Part shown: positions 23,628-32,812 of the stretch, in pieces
Layout: every line of letters starts with the position of its first letter
How positions within the stretch are numbered: position 1 is the stretch's first letter
Position numbers and translations under genes: made by a program
The notes under the pieces: model-generated
Databases searched by the model: none
Told to the model about the DNA's origin: nothing
Seen by the model: only the letters and a program-made list of their open reading frames with translations
Assembly: GCA_043739385.1 (NCBI GenBank)
Contig: JAYUED010000134.1
Coordinates: forward strand, 1-36,369
Length of the DNA: 36,369 nt
Direction: 5' to 3'
Origin: Defluviibacillus sp043739385
GTDB lineage: Bacteria; Pseudomonadota; Gammaproteobacteria; Burkholderiales; Burkholderiaceae_C

Positions 23628-24161
23628 TTAGCGGTATGGGGCGTCCGCTGCCTTAGCCGCCGCGATTTCGGTTTCATAGCGATCTCCGACCGCCAGCAGC
23701 ATCTCTTTGGTGAAGTACAGATCACCTCGCTTTTCACCGTGGTATTCAAAAATATGGGTTTCCACAATCGAATCCACAGGGCAGCTTTCTTCACAAAACC
23801 CGCAAAAAATACACTTCGTCAAATCTATGTCGTAGCGCGTTGTGCGACGACTGCCATCAGCCCGAACATCAGACTCAATGGTTATCGCCATTGCGGGACA
23901 AACAGCCTCACACAACTTACAGGCGATGCAACGCTCTTCACCATTTTCATAGCGACGCAATGCATGGAGTCCACGGAACCTAGGGCTGAGTGGTGTCTTT
24001 TCCTCAGGGAATTGCACCGTAATTTTGCGACGAAATGCGTGTTTACCTGTTAACGCCATGCCTTTGAACAGTTCGATAAGCATGAAGCTCGACAAAAAAT
24101 CCTTCAACGAAAAAGCAGGCTTTGTGAACGTAGGCGCGAATGTAGGAGAAAGTTGGGCCAT
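23628..24161 (-). CDS. nuoI: NADH-quinone oxidoreductase subunit I
   Basis: This 177-residue ferredoxin-type subunit binds clusters N6a and N6b. The two CxxCxxCxxxCP motifs are at Cys78, 81, 84, 88 and Cys117, 120, 123, 127. It passes electrons from the peripheral arm to NuoB. The ATG at 24161 (MAQLSPTF) fits the operon spacing, ten bases after the nuoH stop; the longer open frame to 24230 would overlap nuoH by some 60 bases and is rejected. Confidence 0.97.
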   Translation of the reverse strand: MAQLSPTFAPTFTKPAFSLKDFLSSFMLIELFKGMALTGKHAFRRKITVQFPEEKTPLSPRFRGLHALRRYENGEERCIACKLCEAVCPAMAITIESDVRADGSRRTTRYDIDLTKCIFCGFCEESCPVDSIVETHIFEYHGEKRGDLYFTKEMLLAVGDRYETEIAAAKAADAPYR

Positions 24162-24171
24162 GATGCAATCT

Positions 24172-25254
24172 TTACTTCCAGATATTAAAAGAGGTTTGCA
24201 TCCAAGCACCCACCACAACCAACCAAACAAGCGTGACGGGAATAAAGATTTTCCAACCTAAACGCATGATCTGGTCATAACGAAAACGGGGGAAAGTTGC
24301 GCGAACCCACAAAAATAATGTCACGACTGCAAGAGTCTTTAGACCCAACCAAATCCAACCGGGAATCCAATTGAAAAAAGCGCTGTCAATAGGAGGCAAC
24401 CAGCCGCCCAAAAACATGATTGCAGCCAAAATAGACACCAACCACATGTTGGCGTATTCCGCCAAAAAGAACATGGCAAATGACATGCCAGAATATTCAA
24501 CCATGTGACCCGCCACAATTTCGGACTCACCTTCAACCACATCAAATGGATGGCGATTTGTTTCGGCAATACCGGAAATGACGTACACAACAAAAATTGG
24601 TAAAAGCGACAACCAATTCCAAGACAGAAAATTCAGTCCACTTTCGGCAAACATGCCCTTATTTTGTCCAAGTACGATATCTGTCATATTCAAACTAGAG
24701 GACACCATCAGCACGACCACCAAGCAAAAACCCATGGCAATTTCATAGCTGACCATTTGCGCAGATGCACGTAACGCACCCAAGAAAGCGTACTTAGAGT
24801 TTGAAGCCCAGCCGGCAATAATGACACCATAGACTTCCATCGACGTGATGGCCATGATGAGCAGTAGACCCGCATTCACATTAGCAAGTGCAATATCTGG
24901 GCCAAACGGTATTGCAACCCATGCTGCCAATGCAGGCATGATAGTCAGGATAGGCCCAAGAATAAACAACCCCTTATTGGCTGCAGTTGGAACAATGATT
25001 TCTTTGGTCAACAACTTCAAGGCATCCGCAATGGGCTGCAACAAACCAAACGGCCCAACGCGGTTAGGGCCAATACGGATCTGCATCCAACCAATCACTT
25101 TGCGCTCCCATAAAGTGAGATAAGCAACACAACCCATCAACGGCAGCACAACCGCAATAATTTTGATCAATGTCCACAAAACAGGCCATACCAAACCAGC
25201 CCACCATGCCGCAGCAATAAGATTCAAGCCGAATCCGTAAATGACATCAATCAT
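24172..25254 (-). CDS. nuoH: NADH-quinone oxidoreductase subunit H
   Basis: This 360-residue membrane subunit forms the quinone-access chamber of complex I. Conserved parts are GWMQIRIGPNRVGPFG and LLQPIADALKLLTKE near the start, the acidic loop ETNRHPFDVVEGESEIVAGHMVEYSGM near the middle, and RATFPRFRYDQIMRLGWK near the end. Its start overlaps the nuoG stop by four bases (ATGA). Confidence 0.97.
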   Translation of the reverse strand: MIDVIYGFGLNLIAAAWWAGLVWPVLWTLIKIIAVVLPLMGCVAYLTLWERKVIGWMQIRIGPNRVGPFGLLQPIADALKLLTKEIIVPTAANKGLFILGPILTIMPALAAWVAIPFGPDIALANVNAGLLLIMAITSMEVYGVIIAGWASNSKYAFLGALRASAQMVSYEIAMGFCLVVVLMVSSSLNMTDIVLGQNKGMFAESGLNFLSWNWLSLLPIFVVYVISGIAETNRHPFDVVEGESEIVAGHMVEYSGMSFAMFFLAEYANMWLVSILAAIMFLGGWLPPIDSAFFNWIPGWIWLGLKTLAVVTLFLWVRATFPRFRYDQIMRLGWKIFIPVTLVWLVVVGAWMQTSFNIWK

Positions 25255-27401
25255 GCAGTCACCTCGTCACAAGGCACCGTATGCGCGTCAGCGGTTAACT
25301 GCAAACTAGGTGAGCGACGTACCAAACTGTCCAGCTGGTAAATACTGGCAGTGCAAGGCTTTACATCTGAAAATACAGTTGGCATAACACCCGAGGCAGC
25401 ATTGTTAAGTCGAGATGCTGGTATCTGTTGAACATCCTCTTCTATCACCAAGCCCAACGATGCCAACACGTCTTGCGACGATTCAAAATCAAAACCTGGA
25501 AGCGCAAGTAAATTACCCAAAACACGTAAAATTTTCCATGCGGGACGGGCATCACTCAAAGGCTTCACCACCGCATGAAAGCTCTGTGCTCGACCCTCTG
25601 CATTCACAAAGGTACCTGAAGTTTCAGTGAAAGGTGCCATTGGTAACAACACATCACTGAAATCGAGATTGGTTTTAAACGGGCTGAGCGTCACCACCAT
25701 TTGGGCTTTATCCAAACCTGAAACACCGTGTGCAGAATCCAAAGCTGGCTCAGTGTTCAGGAGAATCACGGCCTTCAAACCATTATTCAAGCTGTTGCCA
25801 AGCATTCGCTGAGCATTCAATCCAGCTTTTACCGGTTGCGCACCCACAAATTGCGCCCCCACAGTATTAGCGGCTTCTGTCAAGTAGCCGACTCGTGCAT
25901 CGCAATGCAATCCTAACCAATTTACAAGTGCCAACAGACTGCTAGCTTGTGGATGGTGCGCCGCGGCGTTACCCAACAAAATAGCTTTACGCTCACCGCT
26001 TAATAATGACTGCGCAATGGCGACCGCCATTGGAGTTGCTGTGCCACCTTGCGGTGCTGAAACACCCTTCTCAGCTGCGACGACCACAGCAATATCAGCC
26101 AGTGCCTGAATCCAAACGTTTGAATCCCCCATCAGCGAGTGCTTCACGGGCATTGCCCAAGCATCGACAGAGGAAAGTTCTGCTATGGAATTTACTGCAG
26201 AAACGACCCCGCCTTTGCGGGCAGCTTGGCGAATTCTCTGTGCAAATAAGGGATGGTCTTTGCGCAAATTGGACCCCACCACCAGCACACGCTGGAGCTG
26301 AGACAACGAGGCAATAGACATTCCTAGCCAACGCACACCTTCAGTCGCGTTGAAATCAGCATGACGTAAGCGGTAGTCAATGTTGTCACTGCCCAAGCCG
26401 CGCGTCAGTTGAACCGCCAAAGCCAATTCTTCTAAGGTACTGTGCGGACTAACCAAGGTACCAATACTCTGAGCACCATGATCCGCCTTGATTTGCTTCA
26501 ACCCATTGGCAATATATTCCAAAGCAACTTGCCATTCGACTGTTTGCCAAATACCACCTTGCTTAAGCATCGGTGCAGTAAGGCGGTCTGGGCTATTCAG
26601 CGCTTCGTAAGAGAAGCGATCACGGTCAGCAATCCAGCACTCGTTTATCGCCTCGTTTTCAAGCGGAACGACGCGCATTACCTTGTTGCTTTTAACCTGA
26701 ACAATCAGATTAGCGCCAGTAGAGTCATGAGGACTTATGGATTTACGACGGCTTAACTCCCAAGTACGGGCACTGTAGCGAAAAGGCTTACTGGTTAGTG
26801 CTCCAACGGGACAAATGTCAATCATGTTGCCAGACAGCTCTGAATCAACCGTGTCACCGAGGAAAGTTTCAATTTCGGCATGCTCGCCGCGATGGCTCAT
26901 ACCAAGCTCCATCACGCCTGCAACTTCTTGACCAAAACGAACACAACGGGTGCAATGAATACAGCGACTCATCTCTTCCATACTGATGAGAGGCCCAACA
27001 TCCTTATGAAACACGACACGCTTTTCTTCTTCATAACGTGAAGATGAGCCACCGTAACCTAAAGCCAAATCTTGCAGCTGACATTCGCCACCTTGGTCGC
27101 AGATTGGGCAATCTAGCGGGTGGTTAATCAACAGAAATTCCATAACCGACTGCTGCGCCTTGATTGCTTTATCGCTTTTACTGCGAACAATCATGCCATT
27201 GGTCACTGGCGTTGCACATGCAGGCATGGGCTTAGGCATTTTCTCCACATCTACTAAGCACATCCGGCAATTGGCCGCAATACTCAGTTTTTTGTGGTAG
27301 CAAAAGTGCGGAATATACGTCCCAGCCTTATCAGCGGCATGCATGATCATGCTGCCTTCTTGGATTTCTACTTTTTTACCGTCGAGCTCGATTTCAACCA
27401 T
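25251..27401 (-). CDS. nuoG: NADH-quinone oxidoreductase subunit G
   Basis: This 716-residue peripheral-arm subunit starts with a [2Fe-2S] ferredoxin domain (Cys34, 45, 48, 62). A His-Cys3 [4Fe-4S] site follows (His94, Cys98, 101, 107), then a second [4Fe-4S] site (Cys147, 150, 153, 197). The remainder is the molybdopterin-oxidoreductase-like domain, without molybdenum in complex I. I see no clear extra N7 CxxCxxxC motif after residue 220. It carries electrons from NuoE/F towards NuoI. It lies 17 bases after nuoF. Confidence 0.96.
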   Translation of the reverse strand: MVEIELDGKKVEIQEGSMIMHAADKAGTYIPHFCYHKKLSIAANCRMCLVDVEKMPKPMPACATPVTNGMIVRSKSDKAIKAQQSVMEFLLINHPLDCPICDQGGECQLQDLALGYGGSSSRYEEEKRVVFHKDVGPLISMEEMSRCIHCTRCVRFGQEVAGVMELGMSHRGEHAEIETFLGDTVDSELSGNMIDICPVGALTSKPFRYSARTWELSRRKSISPHDSTGANLIVQVKSNKVMRVVPLENEAINECWIADRDRFSYEALNSPDRLTAPMLKQGGIWQTVEWQVALEYIANGLKQIKADHGAQSIGTLVSPHSTLEELALAVQLTRGLGSDNIDYRLRHADFNATEGVRWLGMSIASLSQLQRVLVVGSNLRKDHPLFAQRIRQAARKGGVVSAVNSIAELSSVDAWAMPVKHSLMGDSNVWIQALADIAVVVAAEKGVSAPQGGTATPMAVAIAQSLLSGERKAILLGNAAAHHPQASSLLALVNWLGLHCDARVGYLTEAANTVGAQFVGAQPVKAGLNAQRMLGNSLNNGLKAVILLNTEPALDSAHGVSGLDKAQMVVTLSPFKTNLDFSDVLLPMAPFTETSGTFVNAEGRAQSFHAVVKPLSDARPAWKILRVLGNLLALPGFDFESSQDVLASLGLVIEEDVQQIPASRLNNAASGVMPTVFSDVKPCTASIYQLDSLVRRSPSLQLTADAHTVPCDEVTA

Positions 27402-27418
27402 TTTGTGTATTCACCCGA

Positions 27419-28774
27419 TCAAACGTAGGCAGGAACCATACAGGTCTTGTGCTCTATGTGGTATTCAAACTCATGCCGAAAATGCTTAATCATGGCGCGC
27501 ACAGGCATGGCGGCTGCATCTCCAAGTGCACAAATAGTACGACCCTGGATATTGTCCGCAACAGAGTTTAATAAGTCCAAATCGCTTACGCGACCATAGC
27601 CAGTCTCAATGCGGTCCACCATGCGAGACAACCAACCTGTACCTTCGCGGCAAGGCGTGCATTGGCCACAAGATTCGTGCATATAAAAATAACTCAAACG
27701 TTGCAAAGCTTTCACCATACAGCGCGAGTCATCCAATACGATCACAGCACCAGAACCCAACATGGAACCGGCTTTCGCAATGGAGTCGTAATCCATGGTG
27801 CAATCCATCATGATGGAAGCAGGAAGTACAGGCGAAGAAGATCCACCAGGAATTACCGCCTTGAGTGTTCTGCCTTTGCGAACACCACCCGCCAATTCAA
27901 GTAAGGTGGAGAAAGGGGTTCCCATGGGAATTTCAAAGTTACCAGGATTTTCAACGTCACCGCTTACCGAGTAAATCTTTGTACCCCCGTTATTTGGCTT
28001 GCCACAAGCCAAATAAGCAGCGCCACCATTTCGGATAATCCAAGGTACTGCTGCGAACGTTTCCGTATTGTTGATGGTGGTAGGTTTACCGTACAGACCA
28101 AAACTGGCGGGGAATGGTGGCTTAAAGCGAGGCTGACCTTTTTTGCCCTCCAAAGACTCCAACAGGGCCGTCTCTTCACCGCAAATGTACGCGCCAAATC
28201 CGTGAGCCGCGTGCAACTGGAAACTGTAGTTGCTGCCCATAATATGGTTGCCCAATAGACCTGCAGCTCGGGCTTCTTCTAATGCTTCTTCGAAGCGCTC
28301 GTAAGACTGGAAAATATCGCCGTGGATGTAGTTGTACCCTTCATTGATGCCCATGGCATACGCAGCAATGATCATGCCTTCAATCACAATATGCGGATTG
28401 AACTGCATAATGTCACGGTCTTTACATGTACCTGGCTCACCTTCGTCTGAATTACAAACTAGGTATTTTTGACCTGGAAACTGACGAGGCATGAAGCTCC
28501 ACTTCAGACCTGTAGGAAAGCCCGCACCTCCACGGCCACGCAATGCAGACTCTTTAACCGTAGCGATAACTTGGTCTTGAGTTAAACCCTCACCACCGTC
28601 TTTGCCCAAAATCTTGCGTAAGGCTTCATAACCTCCACGGGCTTGATAGGCCTCAAGACGCCAATTGGTACCGTCCAAATCTTTCATGATTTGAGGGTTG
28701 ATATGGCGCCCATGAAACGAAGTTTGAACACCCGTAGCTTGAAACTGCTTCAGTACTTGTGTGGGCGTCATCAT
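27419..28774 (-). CDS. nuoF: NADH-quinone oxidoreductase subunit F
   Basis: This 451-residue NADH-binding subunit carries FMN and cluster N3. The glycine-rich GRGGAGFPTG at 80-89 binds NADH/FMN, CNSDEGEPGTCKDR follows near 130, and the cluster ligands are Cys369, 372, 375 and Cys415. Two adjacent ATG codons open the gene; the first at 28774 overlaps the nuoE stop by four bases and is preferred. It is the electron entry point of the complex. Confidence 0.97.
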   Translation of the reverse strand: MMTPTQVLKQFQATGVQTSFHGRHINPQIMKDLDGTNWRLEAYQARGGYEALRKILGKDGGEGLTQDQVIATVKESALRGRGGAGFPTGLKWSFMPRQFPGQKYLVCNSDEGEPGTCKDRDIMQFNPHIVIEGMIIAAYAMGINEGYNYIHGDIFQSYERFEEALEEARAAGLLGNHIMGSNYSFQLHAAHGFGAYICGEETALLESLEGKKGQPRFKPPFPASFGLYGKPTTINNTETFAAVPWIIRNGGAAYLACGKPNNGGTKIYSVSGDVENPGNFEIPMGTPFSTLLELAGGVRKGRTLKAVIPGGSSSPVLPASIMMDCTMDYDSIAKAGSMLGSGAVIVLDDSRCMVKALQRLSYFYMHESCGQCTPCREGTGWLSRMVDRIETGYGRVSDLDLLNSVADNIQGRTICALGDAAAMPVRAMIKHFRHEFEYHIEHKTCMVPAYV

Positions 28775-29262
28775 GCGACATCCTTAGAAGCACGCAGACC
28801 GTCAATAAGTTGGTCCAATTTTTCGTTGCTCATAAAACTGCACATGGTGCGGTCGTTCACCAGCAGCACCGGTGAATCAGCGCAAGCACCTAAACATTCA
28901 CTTTGCTGCAGGGTGAACATACCATCTTTGGTAGTTTCGCCCATGCGAACTCCGAGTTTGTGACACAAATGCTCCAAAGCTTTTTGACCATCACGCAGTT
29001 GACACGGCAGATTAGTACACACGTTCAACTTGTATTTACCCAATGGTTTTTGGTTGTACATGTTGTAGAAGGTGGTCACCTCATGCACTGCAATCGGGGC
29101 CATACCGAGAAAAGCAGCAACATCACGTTCATCGTCGAGACTGACATGACCTTTTTCTTGCTGAACAATAGCAAGACAAGCCATCACGGCCGACTGGGTT
29201 TGGTCAGCAGGATATTTAGCGACTTCTTTGGTGAAGCGCTGTTGGGTAGCGTCTGGAATCAT
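28771..29262 (-). CDS. nuoE: NADH-quinone oxidoreductase subunit E
   Basis: This 163-residue thioredoxin-like subunit binds the [2Fe-2S] cluster N1a through Cys82, Cys87, Cys123 and Cys127 (C-x4-C and C-x3-C). TTFYNMYN and the GVRMGETTKDGMFTL segment match the family. It works with NuoF in the NADH-oxidising module. It starts 11 bases after nuoD and overlaps nuoF by four bases. Confidence 0.97.
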   Translation of the reverse strand: MIPDATQQRFTKEVAKYPADQTQSAVMACLAIVQQEKGHVSLDDERDVAAFLGMAPIAVHEVTTFYNMYNQKPLGKYKLNVCTNLPCQLRDGQKALEHLCHKLGVRMGETTKDGMFTLQQSECLGACADSPVLLVNDRTMCSFMSNEKLDQLIDGLRASKDVA

Positions 29263-29273
29263 TCTTGAATGTC

Positions 29274-30527
29274 CTACCTGTCGATTTCACCAAACACAAT
29301 ATCCATGGTGCCTATGATGGCAACCGCGTCAGCAATCATGTGGCCACGACCCATTTCATCGAGTGCCGCCAAATGAGAAAAACCAGGGGCACGAATTTTC
29401 AGCCGGTAAGGCTTATTGGCGCCGTCGCTGACCATGTAGATACCAAATTCACCCTTTGGATGCTCCACGGCTGCATAGGCTTCACCCTCAGGAATGTGAA
29501 AACCTTCAGTGAAGAGCTTGAAGTGGTGAATCAACTCTTCCATATTGGATTTCATGCCTTCACGCGAAGGGGCGGCCACTTTGTGGTTGTCGGTAATCAC
29601 AGGGCCTGGGTTTACGCGCAACCAGTCTACACACTGCTTGATAATGCGGTTGGACTGCTTCATCTCCTCCATGCGAACGAGATAGCGGTCGAAACAATCA
29701 CCGGTTTTACCTACCGGAATGTCGAAATCCATCTTGTCGTAAACGTCATAGGGTTGCTGTTTGCGCAAATCCCAAGCAAAGCCCGACCCTCGAAGCATGG
29801 CACCCGTGAAGCCCATATTCAAAGCACGCTCAGGGGATACCACACCTATACCGACCGTGCGTTGCTTCCAAATACGGTTGTCCGTCAACAACGTATGGTA
29901 TTCGTCCAAACACTTGGGGAAACGTTGCGTAAAGTCATCAATGAAATCGAGCAAGGAACCCTGACGATTTTCATTGAGTTTGGCCAATGCCTTAGCATTC
30001 TTAATCTTGCTGACTTTGTACTGCGGCATGGTGTTAGGCAGATCGCGGTACACCCCACCGGGGCGAAAATAGGCTGCGTGCATACGCGCACCCGACACTG
30101 CTTCGTAGATATCAAACAGATCTTCCCGCTCACGGAATGCGTACAGCATAATTGCCATTGCACCGCAGTCAAGACCGTGGGCACCCACCCACAACAGATG
30201 GTTGAGCAAGCGGGTAATTTCAGCGAACATGACACGGATGTACTGCGCGCGAATGGGCACATCAACACCCATCATCTTCTCAATGGCCAAGCAATAGGCG
30301 TGTTCGTTGCACATCATGGACACGTAGTCCAACCTGTCCATGTAGGGCAAAGACTGAATATACGTTTTGCTCTCAGCCAACTTCTCCGTTGCGCGATGCA
30401 ACAATCCGATGTGAGGATCTGCACGTTGGATTACTTCACCATCCAACTCAAGCACCAAACGCAGCACGCCATGTGCTGCCGGATGCTGCGGCCCAAAATT
30501 CAAGGTGTAGTTTTTAATCTCAGCCAT
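29274..30527 (-). CDS. nuoD: NADH-quinone oxidoreductase subunit D
   Basis: This 417-residue 49-kDa-type subunit builds the quinone site with NuoB. NFGPQHPAAHGVLRLVLELDGE near 10-31 carries the conserved His of the quinone pocket, with YCLAIEKMMG, RTVGIGVVSPERALNMGFTGAMLRGSG and the terminal MDIVFGEIDR also typical. nuoC and nuoD are separate genes here, 14 bases apart, as in other betaproteobacteria and unlike the fused E. coli gene. A 450-codon open frame on the opposite strand is a shadow. Confidence 0.97.
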   Translation of the reverse strand: MAEIKNYTLNFGPQHPAAHGVLRLVLELDGEVIQRADPHIGLLHRATEKLAESKTYIQSLPYMDRLDYVSMMCNEHAYCLAIEKMMGVDVPIRAQYIRVMFAEITRLLNHLLWVGAHGLDCGAMAIMLYAFREREDLFDIYEAVSGARMHAAYFRPGGVYRDLPNTMPQYKVSKIKNAKALAKLNENRQGSLLDFIDDFTQRFPKCLDEYHTLLTDNRIWKQRTVGIGVVSPERALNMGFTGAMLRGSGFAWDLRKQQPYDVYDKMDFDIPVGKTGDCFDRYLVRMEEMKQSNRIIKQCVDWLRVNPGPVITDNHKVAAPSREGMKSNMEELIHHFKLFTEGFHIPEGEAYAAVEHPKGEFGIYMVSDGANKPYRLKIRAPGFSHLAALDEMGRGHMIADAVAIIGTMDIVFGEIDR

Positions 30528-30541
30528 AAAGTGCGCGCTGC

Positions 30542-31150
30542 TTATTGCAGGCCTCCATACTTGTCTTCACGGATGATGCGAGGAGTTATTTCACGCGGCT
30601 CGATGCTGACCGGCTGATAAATTACTCGTTTTTGCTCGGCGTCATACCGCATTTCGACGTGACCGGAGGTTGGAAAATCCTTCCGAAAGGGATGACCGAT
30701 GAAGCCATAATCGGTCAAGATACGGCGTAGGTCGTCATGCCCTTCAAAAACAATGCCAAACAAATCAAAGGCTTCGCGCTCAAACCAATTGGCGGCGCTC
30801 CAGACTTTGGTTAGAGAAGACAAAACAGGCATGCCATCGTCAGTCGCAAAAACTTTCAATCGAACTCTTTGATTCAACGATACAGAAAGCAAATGAACAA
30901 CTGCAGCAAAGCGACCTCCCTCCCAAATACCCATTTTGTATTCGGAGTAATCGAGGCCACACAAATCAATTAACTGCTCAAACTGACAGCCAGGCGCATC
31001 ACGGAGCAACAGTGCCGCAGAAGCGTAATCAACCGCATCAACCACCACAGTGACTTCATCTAACGCAACAAAAATATGCTTAACCTTCTCTCCCAAGGTG
31101 GCAGCGATAATATCTTTTAGCGTTTCAGCGTGTACGGCGACAGCGGTCAT
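30542..31150 (-). CDS. nuoC: NADH-quinone oxidoreductase subunit C
   Basis: This 202-residue 30-kDa-type subunit shows the family signature WFEREAFDLFGIVFEGHDDLRRILTDYGF and GHPFRKDFP near residues 120-160. It supports the quinone module and has no cofactor. It lies 29 bases after nuoB and 14 before nuoD. Confidence 0.97.
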   Translation of the reverse strand: MTAVAVHAETLKDIIAATLGEKVKHIFVALDEVTVVVDAVDYASAALLLRDAPGCQFEQLIDLCGLDYSEYKMGIWEGGRFAAVVHLLSVSLNQRVRLKVFATDDGMPVLSSLTKVWSAANWFEREAFDLFGIVFEGHDDLRRILTDYGFIGHPFRKDFPTSGHVEMRYDAEQKRVIYQPVSIEPREITPRIIREDKYGGLQ

Positions 31151-31179
31151 CGGTTCTCTTTCTCGGACTTAGCTTGAAC

Positions 31180-31659
31180 TCAAACACGCGCGATGGTGTT
31201 TGTACGACGAATTTTTTGTTGCAACTGAATGATGCCGTACAGCAACGCTTCCGCTGTAGGCGGGCAACCAGGCACATACACATCAACTGGCACGATGCGA
31301 TCGCACCCGCGAACAACAGAATAACTGTAGTGGTAGTAGCCACCACCGTTAGCACAGGACCCCATGGAGAGCACCCAACGCGGCTCCGTCATTTGGTCAT
31401 AGACTTTGCGCAAGGCAGGCGCCATCTTGTTGCATAAAGTACCCGCCACAATCATCAAATCAGATTGCCGAGGACTGGGCCGGAACACAATGCCAAAGCG
31501 ATCTAAGTCATAACGCGCCGTACCGGCATGCATCATCTCGACGGCACAACAGGCCAGACCAAACGTCATCGGCCACAAAGAACCAGTCTTAGCCCAGTTC
31601 GCGACTGAATCGTACGTGGTAGTAACGAAACCTTCGTTGAAAACGCCTTCAATTGCCAT
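31180..31659 (-). CDS. nuoB: NADH-quinone oxidoreductase subunit B
   Basis: This 159-residue subunit holds the terminal [4Fe-4S] cluster N2. Ligands are the tandem Cys37-Cys38 in GLACCAVEM, Cys102 in GSCANGGG and Cys132 in VPGCPP. It passes electrons to quinone at the NuoB/NuoD interface. It lies 39 bases after nuoA. Confidence 0.98.
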   Translation of the reverse strand: MAIEGVFNEGFVTTTYDSVANWAKTGSLWPMTFGLACCAVEMMHAGTARYDLDRFGIVFRPSPRQSDLMIVAGTLCNKMAPALRKVYDQMTEPRWVLSMGSCANGGGYYHYSYSVVRGCDRIVPVDVYVPGCPPTAEALLYGIIQLQQKIRRTNTIARV

Positions 31660-31698
31660 AGCGTTAGCACTCCAAAAACAAAGGGATGTTCACGGGGG

Positions 31699-32061
31699 TT
31701 ATTCCCAATCGAGCGCACCTTTTTTCCACATGTAGACGAAGCCTAGAACAAGGATCGTGAGGAAAACGATGACCTCCCAGAAACCAACAATACCGATGTC
31801 TTTTAGCGCTACGGCCCAAGGCACCAAAAATGCAATTTCCAAGTCGAAAAGAATGAAAAGAATGGCTACGAGGTAGTAGCGCACATCAAACTTCATACGG
31901 GCATCTTCAAATGCCTCGAAACCACATTCATAGGGAGAGTTCTTGGCAGCATCTGGACGGTTTGGACCCAACAAGTAACCCAATACCTGGGGTACTACGC
32001 CTACGCCAATGCCCACCAAGATAAACAGTAAAACGGGCAGATATTGATCGAGATTCATCAT
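31699..32061 (-). CDS. nuoA: NADH-quinone oxidoreductase subunit A
   Basis: This 120-residue subunit has three membrane helices and the typical loop AAKNSPYECGFEAFEDARMKFDVRYY, whose Cys lies beside the quinone site. It is the first gene of the complex I operon. Two ATG codons in tandem open it (32061 and 32058), both with a poor ribosome binding site. It lies 67 bases downstream of tRNA-Leu on the same strand, so part of its mRNA is likely released by tRNA processing. Confidence 0.97.
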   Translation of the reverse strand: MMNLDQYLPVLLFILVGIGVGVVPQVLGYLLGPNRPDAAKNSPYECGFEAFEDARMKFDVRYYLVAILFILFDLEIAFLVPWAVALKDIGIVGFWEVIVFLTILVLGFVYMWKKGALDWE

Positions 32062-32086
32062 GTGGTTCTGGGTCTTATCTACCGCT

Positions 32087-32099
32087 AGGCGTCACGCCT
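32087..32099 (-). other. Short hairpin between tRNA-Leu and nuoA
   Basis: AGGCG and CGCCT flank a three-base loop, 25 bases before the nuoA start. There is no U tract. It could mark or protect the 5' end of nuo mRNA after tRNA 3' processing. Confidence 0.35.
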
Positions 32100-32128
32100 G
32101 GAACATACCAGAGTGACCCTTTTTTGTT

Positions 32129-32213
32129 TGGTGCCGTCGGCGAGACTCGAACTCGCAAAGCTTTCGCCACTACCACCTCAAGATAGCGTGTCTACCAATT
32201 TCACCACGACGGC
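32129..32213 (-). tRNA. tRNA-Leu(GAG)
   Basis: The minus strand folds into a class II tRNA of 85 bases. The acceptor arm is GCCGTCG/CGACGGC with discriminator A and encoded CCA, the anticodon loop is TTGAGGT (anticodon GAG) on stem CTATC/GGTAG, the variable arm is long, and the T arm is GCGAG-TTCGAGT-CTCGC. It reads CUU/CUC leucine codons. It sits between secG and nuoA, probably in the same transcript. Confidence 0.96.
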
Positions 32214-32343
32214 TGTTATTTTGCCCAAGGTACACAATGCACTGTTAAGTGTATTTGCCGCCTAGACAGCACAAGAGTTTACCCTGAAATTACCTCATTT
32301 TTGCCTGTGCAACAGGTAATTCGCGGCATCTCTTACAGTGACT

Positions 32344-32775
32344 TTACTTGCTTGGAATTTGTGCCGCACCAGATGCGGCTGGCTTGGGCATTTCAACCTT
32401 AGGCACAGCGGAAACACCCGCGGCAGGTGTACCCCCGCTAGGAATTTGTGCAGCCACACCTGAAGCAACAGGAGCAGGCATTGGTGCCGTCACTGTCGCG
32501 CGGTCAAGAACGCTACGCGAGCCTGTGCCGTCAGGGCGCAGATTGCTGAAATAAGCCAAAGCTAACGTACAGACGAAGAAAATGCCAGCCAACACCGATG
32601 TAGTGCGCGATAAAAAATTGGCACTCCCACTGGCTCCAAACAGACTGCCAGACCCACCACTACCAAAGGCTGCCCCCATATCCGCACCTTTACCGTGCTG
32701 AACCAGAATCAAACCAATCATGCCCAGTGCCGACAACATTTGCACAGTCAATATCAAAGTAACAACAACACTCAT
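32344..32775 (-). CDS. secG: Preprotein translocase subunit SecG
   Basis: This 143-residue protein has two membrane helices (about 4-24 and 55-75) flanking the conserved GLILVQHGKGADMGAAFGSGGSGSLFGASGSANFLSR segment. SecG assists the SecYEG channel in protein export. The C-terminal tail after residue 75 is long, rich in Pro, Ala and Ser, and low complexity, making it longer than E. coli SecG. It lies 37 bases after tpiA. Confidence 0.95.
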   Translation of the reverse strand: MSVVVTLILTVQMLSALGMIGLILVQHGKGADMGAAFGSGGSGSLFGASGSANFLSRTTSVLAGIFFVCTLALAYFSNLRPDGTGSRSVLDRATVTAPMPAPVASGVAAQIPSGGTPAAGVSAVPKVEMPKPAASGAAQIPSK

Positions 32776-32812
32776 TCAATACTCCTAAATTTATAGCTGA
32801 ATCTGCACGTTA

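Noticed and set aside
29265..30617. A 450-codon open frame on the plus strand opposite nuoD
   Set aside because: It mirrors nuoD almost exactly, has a His/Arg-rich composition typical of antisense frames, and no family features; nuoD is certain.
32285..32315. Inverted repeat between secG and tRNA-Leu (CCTGT/ACAGG hairpin) as a terminator
   Set aside because: No U tract follows on the minus strand, so it is not supported as a terminator of secG.
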